A stretch of 64,000 bases of DNA from Candidatus Zixiibacteriota bacterium (GCA_030615745.1 JAUWYR010000002.1:1-64000); one strand, 5' to 3'. Shown: positions 39,161 through 49,761, counted from the first letter of the stretch. The notes: generated by a model not told the origin, from the letters alone. Numbers and translations are program-made.

Positions 39161-41524
39161 ATGTTAAAAAAGATTGATCTCTTTATTTGCCTGATTATCT
39201 TTTTGCTTTTAAAATTTAACTTATGTTTTTCTCAAAATAATGTAATTGAGGATGGATTAAAACTATACGAAAAGCTTAAAGGTCTGAGTTTAGATGATTC
39301 GAAAATAGCAGAAGTAGTTGATTTATCTATTAAAAAAGATGTTGCTACTTTTAATTTAAATAGAGGGAAGATATATTTTTTAAAGCCTTTTTTGGAGAAA
39401 ATCACAGGTTTTGTTTTCATCGGAGAGGGGACATTTGAGTTTACCCCGCCTACTGAGATCGAGAAATATCAATTGGAAAGGTTTACCAAAACAAGAAAGT
39501 TGAATCTGAAGTTTACCCAAGCTTATTTCAGATTTACAGACAACACCGTAGAGGAATTCGAAGGCAAATTACGATTAGCCTCAGGAGAGATTGAAAGTAG
39601 AGCAAAAAAGATTTTAAAGGATGGGCAAAAAAGGGCTTTGAGGAAATTAAAAGAGAATTTGAATGTTAGGATTTTAAAAGACCTTTGTGAAGAATCTTCA
39701 AATGGATTTTTCTACTGTGATATTTTTCCTAAAGATGAAAGTAGGGTGTTTTTCAGCTATTACCCAGATGAGTTTGAGGAAGTATTATTGAAAAGAGAGA
39801 GTCCGGGTGAAATAAGCCAGACAGATGTTGTTTGTTCATTTCATAAAAAATCCGAAGGACTCTTCGAGAAGGATTATGAGAAAAGATTCCCAACAGATGA
39901 AACGGATGAAACAGATGATAAGGATGAAATAAGGATTGAAAATTATAAGATGGATGTTAAGATAAAGGCTTCAGGTGAACTGGAAGCAGAGGTGGAGATA
40001 GCTCTTATCCCTCTTTTAGATGGGATTAGGGTTTTGAAATTCTATTTAAGTGATAAACTTAAAGTAAAAGAGGTAAAGGACGAAAATGGAGATTCTTTGG
40101 GTTTTATTCGTGAGAAAAATCTTTACGACCTTTTTGTGATTTTACAAAAGCCTTTGGAAAAAGAAAAAAAACTTAAGCTTTTCTTTAAATATTCAGGAGA
40201 TGTCTTGGACCAGAACTGGTATGGGGATTATTATATAAAATCGACGACTTACTGGTATCCGAGGTATGGGTATTTTACCAGGTCAAGTTATGATTTAACT
40301 TTCCGAACGCCCGAACAGTATAAGTTCGTCTCCATTGGAAAGAAGAAAAAAGAGAAAAAAGAGGGTGAGTATCTTATAACTTCATGGAAAGAGGATTTTC
40401 CAGTATCAGTTGCATCTTTTAACATGGGTAACTTCGATATATACGAGATGAAACATAAGGGTTTGCCAGATGTGAAAGTCTTTTATGTAGAGGAAAGCCA
40501 CAGGAGATTTACTCAGGATTTTAACAGATATCTGGCTAAGTATGATCTTTCAGCTGACATAATGACACGTGGCGCTCATATGAAGGAGAATATCGGTGCG
40601 GATGTTACAAACAGTATAAATTTCTTTCAAAAAACATATGGAAAGCTCCCCTTTTCCAAGATCGCGGCAACTGAGATCCCGGCATCTTATGGTCAGGGCT
40701 TTCCGGGTCTTTTACATCTTTCCTGGGGAAGTTTTCAAAAGGAGGAGGAGTTCAAGCTTGAAGCATTCAGAGCACACGAGGTCTCCCATCAGTGGTGGGG
40801 TCATATAGTTGGCTGGAAAACATATCATGACCTCTGGTTATGCGAAGGTTTTGCTGAGTATTCTGGTTTATGGTTTGCCCAGCTTTCAACCAAGGATAAC
40901 AAAAAATTTTTCACGGAGCTCGAATCTTTTAGAAAGGATATTTTAGGAAAAGGGAATCCTTACTCAGATGGTTCAAAAGCAGGTCCTTTGTGGCTCGGAT
41001 ACCGGCTCGATTCCTCAAAATCAAAAGACTACGTAACCTTGGTATATGAGAAAGGTGCTTATATTTTGCATATGTTGAGGAATATGATGATCGATTTTTC
41101 AAATTTCAGCGATGATAAATTCAAAGACATGATGAAGGATTTTGTTAAAACCTATTATGGTAAAGATGCGAGCACCGGGGATTTCAAAAAGATAGTTGAT
41201 AAACATACAGGCGAGGATATGTCCTGGTTTTTCGACCAGTGGGTTTACGGCACTGAGATTCCAAAATACACTTATTCATATTCAATAGACAATGTTGATA
41301 ATAAATTTCAAGTTACCATCAGGGTTAAGCAAAAGAATGTTTCACCCAACTTCAAGATGCCGGTTCCTATTGTAGTTGTTTTTAAAGATGAATCATATTC
41401 TATATTCAGGATAATGGTTGACAAGCCAAAAGATGAGATTAAATTACCTTTGGTGGAAAAAGAGGTAAAAGAGGTTGTTTTCAATCCTTTTCATTCGGTT
41501 TTGTGTGAGGTGGAAAAAGAGTAG
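39161..41524 (+). CDS. exported M1-family (gluzincin) aminopeptidase
   Basis: AFRAHEVSHQWWGHIVGWKTYHDLWLCEGFAEYSGLWF. Confidence 0.9.
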   Translation: MLKKIDLFICLIIFLLLKFNLCFSQNNVIEDGLKLYEKLKGLSLDDSKIAEVVDLSIKKDVATFNLNRGKIYFLKPFLEKITGFVFIGEGTFEFTPPTEIEKYQLERFTKTRKLNLKFTQAYFRFTDNTVEEFEGKLRLASGEIESRAKKILKDGQKRALRKLKENLNVRILKDLCEESSNGFFYCDIFPKDESRVFFSYYPDEFEEVLLKRESPGEISQTDVVCSFHKKSEGLFEKDYEKRFPTDETDETDDKDEIRIENYKMDVKIKASGELEAEVEIALIPLLDGIRVLKFYLSDKLKVKEVKDENGDSLGFIREKNLYDLFVILQKPLEKEKKLKLFFKYSGDVLDQNWYGDYYIKSTTYWYPRYGYFTRSSYDLTFRTPEQYKFVSIGKKKKEKKEGEYLITSWKEDFPVSVASFNMGNFDIYEMKHKGLPDVKVFYVEESHRRFTQDFNRYLAKYDLSADIMTRGAHMKENIGADVTNSINFFQKTYGKLPFSKIAATEIPASYGQGFPGLLHLSWGSFQKEEEFKLEAFRAHEVSHQWWGHIVGWKTYHDLWLCEGFAEYSGLWFAQLSTKDNKKFFTELESFRKDILGKGNPYSDGSKAGPLWLGYRLDSSKSKDYVTLVYEKGAYILHMLRNMMIDFSNFSDDKFKDMMKDFVKTYYGKDASTGDFKKIVDKHTGEDMSWFFDQWVYGTEIPKYTYSYSIDNVDNKFQVTIRVKQKNVSPNFKMPVPIVVVFKDESYSIFRIMVDKPKDEIKLPLVEKEVKEVVFNPFHSVLCEVEKE

Positions 41525-41786
41525 GTCAAAAACTTCTTATGTTAGTCAAGGGTGCTCTCACACTTGACCATATGAGGATCGGGGTAAGGTACCCCGATCC
41601 AACAAGAATGGACAGATAAGTCTTTAAAGTTGGTTCGGGAATTGCCTGTCCGGCCAGGAAATTCCCGAACCTAAGATTCCTGCGGGAAATCCCCCGCCTT
41701 TGGCGGGGTCTTGACGACAATTCCCGCAGAAACAAAACAAATTGTTTTAGGATTTCGTAGAGCATATTAAAACTCGCTAAGAAGTA

Positions 41787-43649
41787 ATGATCACCTACGA
41801 GGAAAAATTTGACATAATAGTTGTTGGAGCTGGGCATGCAGGGTGTGAGGCGGCTTTGGCTTGTGCGCGGATGGGGTGCAAGACTTTGCTTTTGACCTCG
41901 AATAAGGAGACCATTGCCCAGATGTCCTGCAATCCTGCTGTTGGTGGACTGGCTAAGGGTCAGCTGGTTAAGGAGATCGATGCACTAGGCGGAGAGATGG
42001 GTTTTATAACTGATAAAGCAGGAATACAGTTCAAGACTTTGAATAAGAAAAAAGGACCTGCTGTTTGGTCTTCTCGGGCTCAATGTGATAGAGTCTTATA
42101 TAGAGTTTATATGAGAGAATCCTTAGAAAATCAGAAAAATTTATGGCTTAAACAGGCGATAGTCACAGAGGTTCTTATTGATAATGGAAAGGCAAAAGGG
42201 ATTTTGACAAATATAAATAGTGCTTATTTATCCGATGTTGTCATTTTGGTTTGCGGGACTTTTTTAAATGGATTGATTCATATAGGCTTAGAAAACTTCC
42301 CCGCCGGAAGGGCAGGTGAGTTTCCTTCTTTGACCTTATCAGATAAGCTTAAAGAATATGGATTTGAAGTAGGAAGATTAAAAACAGGAACACCTCCGAG
42401 ATTAGATGGAAAAACAATAGATTTTTCCAAAACAATTCCTCAATATGGTGATGAAAATCCTAAGCCCTTTTCTCTAAAAACAAAAAAACTGCCAGAAAGG
42501 CATTATCTATGCCATTTGACACATACAAATGGAGAGACTCATAAGATAATATTAGCAAATTTGGACAGGTCACCACTATATAGTGGAGTAATAAAAGGAA
42601 TTGGCCCAAGATATTGCCCTTCCATCGAGGATAAGGTTGTAAAATTCAGGGGAAAACCAAGACATCAGCTATTCTTAGAACCTGAAGGTGAAAATACAAC
42701 AGAATATTATGTCAATGGTTTTGCAACATCTTTATCTGAAGATGTTCAATTAAAAGCGATAAGAACAGTTTCCGGTTTGGAAAAAGTTGAGATGACACGT
42801 CCAGGATACGCAATAGAATACGATTTTTTCCCTCCCACTCAATTGAATCCAACACTGGAGACGAAATTGGTTGAAAACCTCTTCTTTGCCGGTCAGATAA
42901 ATGGAACCTCGGGTTACGAGGAAGCAGGTGCTCAGGGGATAATGGCTGGAATAAATGCGGTCTTGAAATTGAGAAAAAAACCACCTTTTGTTTTAAAGAG
43001 GTGCGAAGCTTATATCGGGGTTTTAATCGATGATCTGGTCACAAAAGGGACAAAAGAGCCATATCGTATGTTCACCTCCAGAGCAGAGCATAGATTGGTC
43101 TTAAGAGAGGATAATGCAGATCAGAGATTGCTCGAATACGGCTATAAGTTCGGTTTGGTCTCAGAAAAGATATACCTTGAGTTCAAAAAGAGGAAGGGAA
43201 TAATAGAAAATGAGAAGAAGAGATTAAAAAAGGTGAAAGTCTCGGTTTCTGTGTTTGGTAAGTTAACAGAGGATATGGAAAATCACAAAAGGGTTTCTTT
43301 AGCCTATGCTTTGAAAATCCCGGATATAACTTACAAAGACCTTGCTAAAATTGATAAGGATTCAAAAGAGGTTCCTCAAAGGATTGCTGAGCAGGTTGAG
43401 TTAGAAATAAAGTATGAGGGATATATCAAAAGGCAAAACCAGGAGATTGAGAAGTTCAAGCGATTAGAATCGATGCTCATACCCCCGGATTTCAAGTATG
43501 ATGAACTTACCGGTTTCAAGCATGAAGCAAAAGAAAAGCTCAAAGATGTTAATCCGATCTCAGTTGGTCAAGCATCCAGGATTTCCGGTGTTTCACCAGG
43601 CGATATTGCGGTTTTGATGGTTCATTTAAAGAAGTTTTTATCGAAATGA
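41787..43649 (+). CDS. mnmG: tRNA uridine-5-carboxymethylaminomethyl modification enzyme MnmG
   Basis: DIIVVGAGHAGCEAALACARMGCKTLLLTSN..SCNPAVGGLAKGQLVKEIDALGGEMG..NGTSGYEEAGAQGIMAGINA. Confidence 0.98.
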   Translation: MITYEEKFDIIVVGAGHAGCEAALACARMGCKTLLLTSNKETIAQMSCNPAVGGLAKGQLVKEIDALGGEMGFITDKAGIQFKTLNKKKGPAVWSSRAQCDRVLYRVYMRESLENQKNLWLKQAIVTEVLIDNGKAKGILTNINSAYLSDVVILVCGTFLNGLIHIGLENFPAGRAGEFPSLTLSDKLKEYGFEVGRLKTGTPPRLDGKTIDFSKTIPQYGDENPKPFSLKTKKLPERHYLCHLTHTNGETHKIILANLDRSPLYSGVIKGIGPRYCPSIEDKVVKFRGKPRHQLFLEPEGENTTEYYVNGFATSLSEDVQLKAIRTVSGLEKVEMTRPGYAIEYDFFPPTQLNPTLETKLVENLFFAGQINGTSGYEEAGAQGIMAGINAVLKLRKKPPFVLKRCEAYIGVLIDDLVTKGTKEPYRMFTSRAEHRLVLREDNADQRLLEYGYKFGLVSEKIYLEFKKRKGIIENEKKRLKKVKVSVSVFGKLTEDMENHKRVSLAYALKIPDITYKDLAKIDKDSKEVPQRIAEQVELEIKYEGYIKRQNQEIEKFKRLESMLIPPDFKYDELTGFKHEAKEKLKDVNPISVGQASRISGVSPGDIAVLMVHLKKFLSK

Positions 43650-43686
43650 GAGTTGATTCAATGTTAATCGATTTGTTACCCTATTT

Positions 43687-43762
43687 GTCATTGCGAGCGT
43701 TAGCGAAGCAATCTCATCAAACTCAAAAGATTGCTTCGGGACTTTCGCCCCCCGCAATGACA
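43687..43762. repeat. palindromic intergenic repeat (GTCATTGCGAG..GAAGCAATC..GATTGCTTCG..CGCAATGAC)
   Basis: Outer arms TGTCATTGCG / CGCAATGACA, inner arms GAAGCAATC / GATTGCTTC. Confidence 0.9.
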
Positions 43763-43815
43763 GGCTAAAATATGCGGAAGCATCAAGAGATAATGTTATT
43801 TTGGAAACATTTCAC

Positions 43816-43972
43816 CAGAGCCATAAAGGATCCCTGGTCGGGCAGGCAATGTGGGTTAAATAAGCCCCACCTTATGGGCAAGGTGGGGATACGATGATAT
43901 TTTGCGTAGCGGAGGGTTTATCCCTCCGATGCAGAGCCATAAAGGCTCCCTGGCCGGACAGGCTGCTACGCG
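43816..43972. repeat. palindromic repeat cluster: two copies of CAGAGCCATAAAGGmTCCCTGGyCGGrCAGGC plus full double-hairpin (43904-43972)
   Basis: 43816-43847 and 43932-43963 align; outer GCGTAGC / GCTACGC. Confidence 0.85.
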
Positions 43973-43992
43973 ATTAATTAGATTAGCTTAAT

Positions 43993-44008
43993 TGTTTCAC
44001 GTGAAACA
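43993..44008. promoter_or_regulatory. parS centromere site
   Basis: Perfect palindrome TGTTTCACGTGAAACA. Confidence 0.96.
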
Positions 44009-44021
44009 AACTTATCTCTTG

Positions 44022-44675
44022 ATGGGTACCCATCTCAAAAAATTTCAAAAAGCCTGTAAATCTCTTGAAATAGAGCTGACCGAGGAGCATTTAGATAAAT
44101 TCAAACTATATTCAAAAGAACTTGCAAAGTGGAATGAAAAAATTAATCTTATCTCAAGAAAATCTGATACACCAAAAGATATTTATAGACATTTCCTCGA
44201 TTCCCTTTTAATACTCAATGCTATAAAGATTCCTTTTCAAACGAATTTATTAGATTTAGGCTCAGGAGCAGGCTTTCCAGGCCTCCCTTTAAAAATCTTA
44301 AGAAAAGATATATTTTTGATCCTCTTAGAATCAAAAAGGAAAAAGGCTTTTTTTCTCGAACATATAGTTGACATCTTAAACCTAAAAAATACAAATGTGA
44401 TAAACCAGAGAGCAGAAGAGTTGAGCTTAAATTCAGATTATATTGAAAAATATGATTTGACAACAGCAAGATTATTAGGGAAATTAGATAAGATAACCAA
44501 AATTGCTCACTCTTTTTTAAAAGTCGGAGGACTTTTAGTCTGCTATAAAGGAAAATCAGTTGAAGAGGAGTTAAAAAAACTCTCAAAAGACTTTGAGCTT
44601 GAAAAGAAATTCCTTTACGAAAACTCTGTGTTTGGCTTGCAAAGAAATTTGATTATTTTAAAAAAAATCAAATAA
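44022..44675 (+). CDS. rsmG: 16S rRNA (guanine527-N7)-methyltransferase RsmG
   Basis: KWNEKINLISRKS..HFLDSLLIL..NLLDLGSGAGFPGLPLKIL; ATG at 44022 preferred over upstream TTG inside parS. Confidence 0.92.
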   Translation: MGTHLKKFQKACKSLEIELTEEHLDKFKLYSKELAKWNEKINLISRKSDTPKDIYRHFLDSLLILNAIKIPFQTNLLDLGSGAGFPGLPLKILRKDIFLILLESKRKKAFFLEHIVDILNLKNTNVINQRAEELSLNSDYIEKYDLTTARLLGKLDKITKIAHSFLKVGGLLVCYKGKSVEEELKKLSKDFELEKKFLYENSVFGLQRNLIILKKIK

Positions 44676-44738
44676 ACTTCTTGCTTTTTCAAAAAAAATA
44701 TTTTATAAAAATGAAAACTTATAAAGCGAGAGGAAATT

Positions 44739-45515
44739 TTGGCGAAGGTTATTGCTATTGCCAATCAGAAAGGGGGAATGGGAAAGACCACAACAGCGGT
44801 AAACCTCTCAGCCTGCTTTGCCATTTCGGAGAAAAAAACCCTTTTGGTGGATTGTGACCCTCAGGCTAATGCAACAAGTGGATTGGGGATTGATAAAAAC
44901 AATCTGAGAATCTCTGTCTACGATGTCCTGATAGAAAAGCTACCAGCACAAGATGCTATATTGAAAACAGAGCTCCCACTTTTGGAGATTTTACCCTCCA
45001 ATATCAATTTAGTTGGAGCAGAGATTGAGCTGGTGAATGTTACGGGTAGGGAAAAAAGATTGAGATCCAAACTTGAGCCTTTGAAAAATCTTTATGATTT
45101 TATCTTATTAGATACTCCTCCCTCTTTAGGTCTTTTAACCATAAATACCTTAACTTCTGCTGATTCCGTTTTAATCCCTATCCAGTGCGAATATTATGCA
45201 TTGGAAGGTTTGGGTCAACTTCTGAATACAATATCTCTGGTTAAAAAAAATTTAAATTCTAACCTCGAAATCGAGGGTGTCCTTTTAACTATGTATGACT
45301 TAAGGCTCAATTTATCAAAGCAGGTTGCAGAAGAGGCGAAAAAGTATTTTGGAGATAAAATTTTTAATACGGTTATTAAAAGGAATGTCAGATTATCAGA
45401 GGCTCCGAGTTTTGGCAAGCCTATTATATTATATGACATCCAATCAACCGGAGCTTTTAACTATATAAAATTAGCAAAGGAGATCTTAGACCATGACCAG
45501 GCAAGCATTGGGTAG
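44739..45515 (+). CDS. parA: chromosome partitioning ATPase ParA/Soj
   Basis: [38 protein letters not shown]. Confidence 0.97.
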   Translation: MAKVIAIANQKGGMGKTTTAVNLSACFAISEKKTLLVDCDPQANATSGLGIDKNNLRISVYDVLIEKLPAQDAILKTELPLLEILPSNINLVGAEIELVNVTGREKRLRSKLEPLKNLYDFILLDTPPSLGLLTINTLTSADSVLIPIQCEYYALEGLGQLLNTISLVKKNLNSNLEIEGVLLTMYDLRLNLSKQVAEEAKKYFGDKIFNTVIKRNVRLSEAPSFGKPIILYDIQSTGAFNYIKLAKEILDHDQASIG

Positions 45516-46338
45516 AGGGATCGAGGCTTTAATACCCAAGGAATCAGATTTTTTAAAAAAGAAAGATTTGATAGAAATAGAGGTTGAAAAGATAAAGCCA
45601 AATCCCTATCAGCCAAGAGAAAGTTTTGATGAAAAAAGGCTTTCAGGGTTAGCTGAGTCTATAAAGGAAAAGGGTATGATTCAGCCGGTGGTTGTGAGGA
45701 AAAAACAAGATGGGTTTGAAATTGTTGCTGGGGAGAGGAGACTTCGCGCTGCAAAGTCGATCGGGCTAAAATTGATCCCAGCTATAATAATGGAAGGACT
45801 TTCAAAGCAGTCGATGCTTGAATTGACCCTGGTGGAGAATGTTCAAAGAGAGGATTTAAATCCAATTGAGGAGGCAAAAGGATATAAAAGACTTCTTGAG
45901 GAGTGTGGATTAACCCAAAAAGAGCTATCTAAAAGGGTTGGAAAAGACCGCTCATCAATTGCTAACACCTTGAGACTGTTAAACTTACCTGAGGAAGTGC
46001 AAAACCTAATTTTATCTGATATAATTTCAGAAGGTCATGCAAGAGCCATTTTGGCATTATCTACGCCAAAAGAGCAGATAAATTTAGCGAAAATAATCAA
46101 AGAATTATCCCTTTCTGTAAGAGAGACCGAAGAATTGGTTTATAGGAAAAAGAAAAAAATCTCCCCAAAAAATAAAAGACCAAAACTTTCTTCTGAGCTA
46201 AAAGATTTAGAAGAAAGATTGATAAAATTTTTTGGCACAAAGGTTAAAATCGTAAAAGGAAAAAAAAGGGGCAAAATTGAAATAGAGTTCTTTTCAGAAA
46301 AAGAGTTAGAGCGGATTTTAGAGCTTTTGAATATTTAG
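45493..46338 (+). CDS. parB: chromosome partitioning protein ParB/Spo0J
   Basis: [81 protein letters not shown]. Confidence 0.97.
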   Translation: MTRQALGRGIEALIPKESDFLKKKDLIEIEVEKIKPNPYQPRESFDEKRLSGLAESIKEKGMIQPVVVRKKQDGFEIVAGERRLRAAKSIGLKLIPAIIMEGLSKQSMLELTLVENVQREDLNPIEEAKGYKRLLEECGLTQKELSKRVGKDRSSIANTLRLLNLPEEVQNLILSDIISEGHARAILALSTPKEQINLAKIIKELSLSVRETEELVYRKKKKISPKNKRPKLSSELKDLEERLIKFFGTKVKIVKGKKRGKIEIEFFSEKELERILELLNI

Positions 46339-46358
46339 GTAGAGAAAGGATTTTAGAT

Positions 46359-47240
46359 TTGTCAGTTGCAAAAATCAAAAACATCTTTAAAAAGCTAAAG
46401 GAGGGAAAATACTTACACATAATGCTTTTGCCCGATGGTAAAAAGGGTCTAAGGTTCAAAATATCTTTGAAATTAGCCTATTTTTTAGCCTTTTTAATCG
46501 GTTTATTCCTAATATTTGTGATGGTTCTGGTGATATCTTATGGAAAGGTTTTTTATAAAGCCCTTCAGGCAAAATCATTAGCTTTGGAGAACAGACGCCT
46601 TTCCGAATATAACGCTAAAGTGACAGAGCTTGAAAAACAGTTAAAAGCTTACAGAAGTTTTATCCAAAAAATTGGAAAGTTAGCCGGGGTAGAATATCCA
46701 ACAAAAAATGAGCCAAACATAGATTATAAAAAGGATTTCTACACAATGTTGGAGGAGGCAAGTTCTGATAGTAAAAGTTTTAATAAGTTTGACTTTTTTG
46801 GTCGATTGCGAAAGTCATATATTAACCCTTTTTTTGAGGATTTCATACCGAGAGGTTTCCCAGTGGGGGGTTGGATAACAAAGGGTTTTGTGGAAAAAAA
46901 AGAGAAGTTGGGTGTGGAACACCCTGGAGTGGATATAGCATGTAAGGAGGGAACAGAGGTGAAAGCGACTGCTTGGGGGTGGGTAAAATTTGCTGGCTGG
47001 GACCCGGAATACGGGAATCTTTTAATCTTAGAACATCGAGAAGGTTATTCAACATTTTATGGTCATAACAAAAAGCTAAAAGTTTTAGAGGGTGAATTTG
47101 TTGAGAGGGAAAAAGTGATTGCCCTATCAGGGAACACCGGAAGGAGTTCTGCTCCCCATCTTCATTATGAGATCAGAAAAGATGGGGTGCCAGTCGACCC
47201 AAAAAACTTTTTAACTATAGAGGAAAAAGATGAAAAATAA
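46359..47240 (+). CDS. M23-family (LytM) peptidase, membrane anchored
   Basis: HPGVDIACKEGTEVKATAWGWVKFAGWDPEYGNLLILEHREGYSTFYGHNKKL..SSAPHLHYEIRKDG. Confidence 0.93.
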   Translation: MSVAKIKNIFKKLKEGKYLHIMLLPDGKKGLRFKISLKLAYFLAFLIGLFLIFVMVLVISYGKVFYKALQAKSLALENRRLSEYNAKVTELEKQLKAYRSFIQKIGKLAGVEYPTKNEPNIDYKKDFYTMLEEASSDSKSFNKFDFFGRLRKSYINPFFEDFIPRGFPVGGWITKGFVEKKEKLGVEHPGVDIACKEGTEVKATAWGWVKFAGWDPEYGNLLILEHREGYSTFYGHNKKLKVLEGEFVEREKVIALSGNTGRSSAPHLHYEIRKDGVPVDPKNFLTIEEKDEK

Positions 47241-47613
47241 AAAAGGAGAAGGAGAGTTGAACACCATTATCGGGAAAGGGACAATTTTTGAAGGAACCCT
47301 TACTGTTCAAAGTGGATTAAGGATTGATGGGACAGTCAAGGGAAAGGTTTCTGGTGCCGATACAATATCAATTGGGGAAGATGGGAAACTCGAAGCTGAC
47401 CTTAATGCAAAAATAATAATTGTTGGTGGGAACGTGACAGGTAATATTTTTGCAAAGGAGAAAATTGAGCTTCAACCTAATTCCGTTGTCACTGGAGATT
47501 TGACAACTAAAAGCCTTGTTGTTGAGGAGGGTGCGATCTTTTGTGGAAAATGCAATATGAAAGAGGAAAAGTATAGTCAAAAAAAGTCCGAAGGATCTTC
47601 TGATTGTGGATAA
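47230..47613 (+). CDS. bactofilin (polymer-forming cytoskeletal protein)
   Basis: TIIGKGTIFEGTLTVQSGLRIDGTVKGKVSGADTISIGEDGKLEADLNAKIIIVGGNVTGNI. Confidence 0.93.
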   Translation: MKNKKGEGELNTIIGKGTIFEGTLTVQSGLRIDGTVKGKVSGADTISIGEDGKLEADLNAKIIIVGGNVTGNIFAKEKIELQPNSVVTGDLTTKSLVVEEGAIFCGKCNMKEEKYSQKKSEGSSDCG

Positions 47614-47701
47614 CTAAAAGATTGTGTTGAAAAGATGTTAATTGTTTTATTATCAACGAGTTAGCTTAATGAATTGACCGTTTTCAGCTTAGTTATCCAC
47701 A
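47605..47701. promoter_or_regulatory. pair of perfect inverted DnaA boxes
   Basis: TGTGGATAA (47605-47613) and TTATCCACA (47693-47701); TTGTGGATAACTAA arms. Confidence 0.8.
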
Positions 47702-47793
47702 AAATTTAAAGGTAACTTTTTAAGATGATTTAACTTAAACCAAGCTAAAAAAACCTTTTGATTAAGTGGTAAACAGAATCGATTGAAGTACCT

Positions 47794-48507
47794 ATGCTTG
47801 AGATGAAATTGCCAATTTTTGGAACAATATTTTTTATTTTAGGTCTTTTTTTCTTATTATATCTTTTTGTAAGGATTTTGCGTCCAATTCTTCAGAAGAA
47901 CAAAAAAAGTAAAAGAAGAGTCAACTCTCAATCGAGTGTAGTTGATTCATCTTTATTTATTATTGCTTTGGTTTTTCTTTTATTTTCCTGGTTTTTTTTC
48001 TGGACTGGAAGGTCATTAAGAGGATTTCATACATTTTATCCCCAAACTCAGGTTGGAGAAATGGAAGTGATTCCGGAGACTCAAACCGCCTCAAGGTTAG
48101 TTTTAACCTTTTTCGGGTCAAATGGGAAAAGTTATATCCAAAGCCTTTTCATCTCCGGGGACAAATTGCGGATCGAGGCTGAATATTTGAATTTTAAACC
48201 CTGGGTAAAAGGATTAGGGGTTTATCCTTGTTACAAGATAGTTAGAATAAATGTTCTGGATATATCTGATCCCAAATTAGGTGAGGGTGAAGTTAAATCA
48301 ATAATATCCGAAGGATTTCCGAAGGACTCTTCGAGCATAGAATTTGAGCTTTTAGAGGGAGGGACTGATCTATTTTTTTGGACTGAAAAGTTCGATAAGG
48401 TCTTACCCTGGGTACAGACAAAGGTTTTGAAAAGCGAATATTTTTCTATTGCTCAACAAGTGGTAAAAAAGATTTACATCACAGAAGAAAAGATCGACTT
48501 AAGCTAA
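47794..48507 (+). CDS. membrane protein of unknown function
   Basis: 237-aa ORF, two N-terminal TM segments. Confidence 0.65.
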   Translation: MLEMKLPIFGTIFFILGLFFLLYLFVRILRPILQKNKKSKRRVNSQSSVVDSSLFIIALVFLLFSWFFFWTGRSLRGFHTFYPQTQVGEMEVIPETQTASRLVLTFFGSNGKSYIQSLFISGDKLRIEAEYLNFKPWVKGLGVYPCYKIVRINVLDISDPKLGEGEVKSIISEGFPKDSSSIEFELLEGGTDLFFWTEKFDKVLPWVQTKVLKSEYFSIAQQVVKKIYITEEKIDLS

Positions 48508-48725
48508 ATTACTACAACTTAGGCTTTTTTCTTCATGGTAAGTTTCAGTTTTTCATCTGTTTCATCTGTTTAATCTGTTGGGATTTTTTCATCTTTTGGC
48601 AATCTTTTATCTTCTCCGTATATATAATTGAGTTGACAATTAGAACCCATTGAATTAATTTAAAAATGGGTTAAGTTTTGGGTTTTTTTGACTTTTTACC
48701 CGAAAAAAGTTTTTCTGGAGGAATA

Positions 48726-49736
48726 ATGGCTGAACAAAAGATTGAGAAAAAAGACATTGAGGCAGTAGAGAAGTTAAAAGAGGCAAGGGATAGAATAAAA
48801 AATGAGATAAAAAAAGTAATTATCGGGCAGGAAAAAGTTATTGATGAGCTATTGATTGCTCTTTTGTCCAATGGGCATTGTCTTTTGATAGGTGTTCCCG
48901 GGTTAGCTAAGACACTTTTGATCTCCACAATAGCTAAGATTTTAGACTTAAAGTTCTCAAGAATTCAGTTCACCCCTGACCTTATGCCCTCGGATATCAC
49001 AGGAACTGATATAATTCAGGAAAATGTAACAACTGGGGAAAGGTCTTTCAGATTTGTAAAGGGTCCCATCTTTGCTAATATAATTTTGGCAGATGAGATC
49101 AACAGAACCCCTCCCAAAACTCAGTCAGCTTTACTTCAGGCGATGCAGGAGCATGAGGTCACAGCAGGTGGGACAACCTATAAGTTGTCTGAACCCTTCT
49201 TTGTTCTGGCAACTCAGAATCCTATTGAGCAGGAGGGGACATATCCATTGCCAGAAGCTCAACTCGATAGATTTATGTTCAATGTCTATATAGATTATCC
49301 TTCAGAGGAGGAGGAAAATCTGATTGTCAAGACCACCACCTCTGCATATTCCTGGGATCTAAAAAAGGTGATGGGAGCAGATGAGATAGTAAGATTACAG
49401 AAGCTTGCAAGAAGGGTTCCGGTGTCTGACCACGTGATAAACTATGCGGTAAGACTTGCTCGAAGCACCAGACCTAATCCATCAAATTCTTTTGAATATA
49501 TCAAAAACTGGATTAGCTGGGGAACAGGACCAAGAGCATCCCAGTATATGATCTTAGGTGCAAAGATCATGGCGATCCTGGATGGAAGATATACTCCATC
49601 AGTTGATGATGTGAGAGGAGTAGCACGCCCGGTTATGCGACACCGGATCGTAACAAGCTTCAATGCGGAGGCAGATGGAGTCGGGACACTGGATATAATA
49701 AATAAGTTGTTGGAAGATGTTAAAGAAAAGGGATAA
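48726..49736 (+). CDS. MoxR-family AAA ATPase
   Basis: VIIGQEKVIDELLIALLSNGHCLLIGVPGLAKTLL..ADEINRTPPKTQSALLQAMQE..ATQNPIEQEGTYPLPEAQLDRF. Confidence 0.96.
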   Translation: MAEQKIEKKDIEAVEKLKEARDRIKNEIKKVIIGQEKVIDELLIALLSNGHCLLIGVPGLAKTLLISTIAKILDLKFSRIQFTPDLMPSDITGTDIIQENVTTGERSFRFVKGPIFANIILADEINRTPPKTQSALLQAMQEHEVTAGGTTYKLSEPFFVLATQNPIEQEGTYPLPEAQLDRFMFNVYIDYPSEEEENLIVKTTTSAYSWDLKKVMGADEIVRLQKLARRVPVSDHVINYAVRLARSTRPNPSNSFEYIKNWISWGTGPRASQYMILGAKIMAILDGRYTPSVDDVRGVARPVMRHRIVTSFNAEADGVGTLDIINKLLEDVKEKG

Positions 49737-49761
49737 ATAAATTGTAAAAGTTACACAGGAG

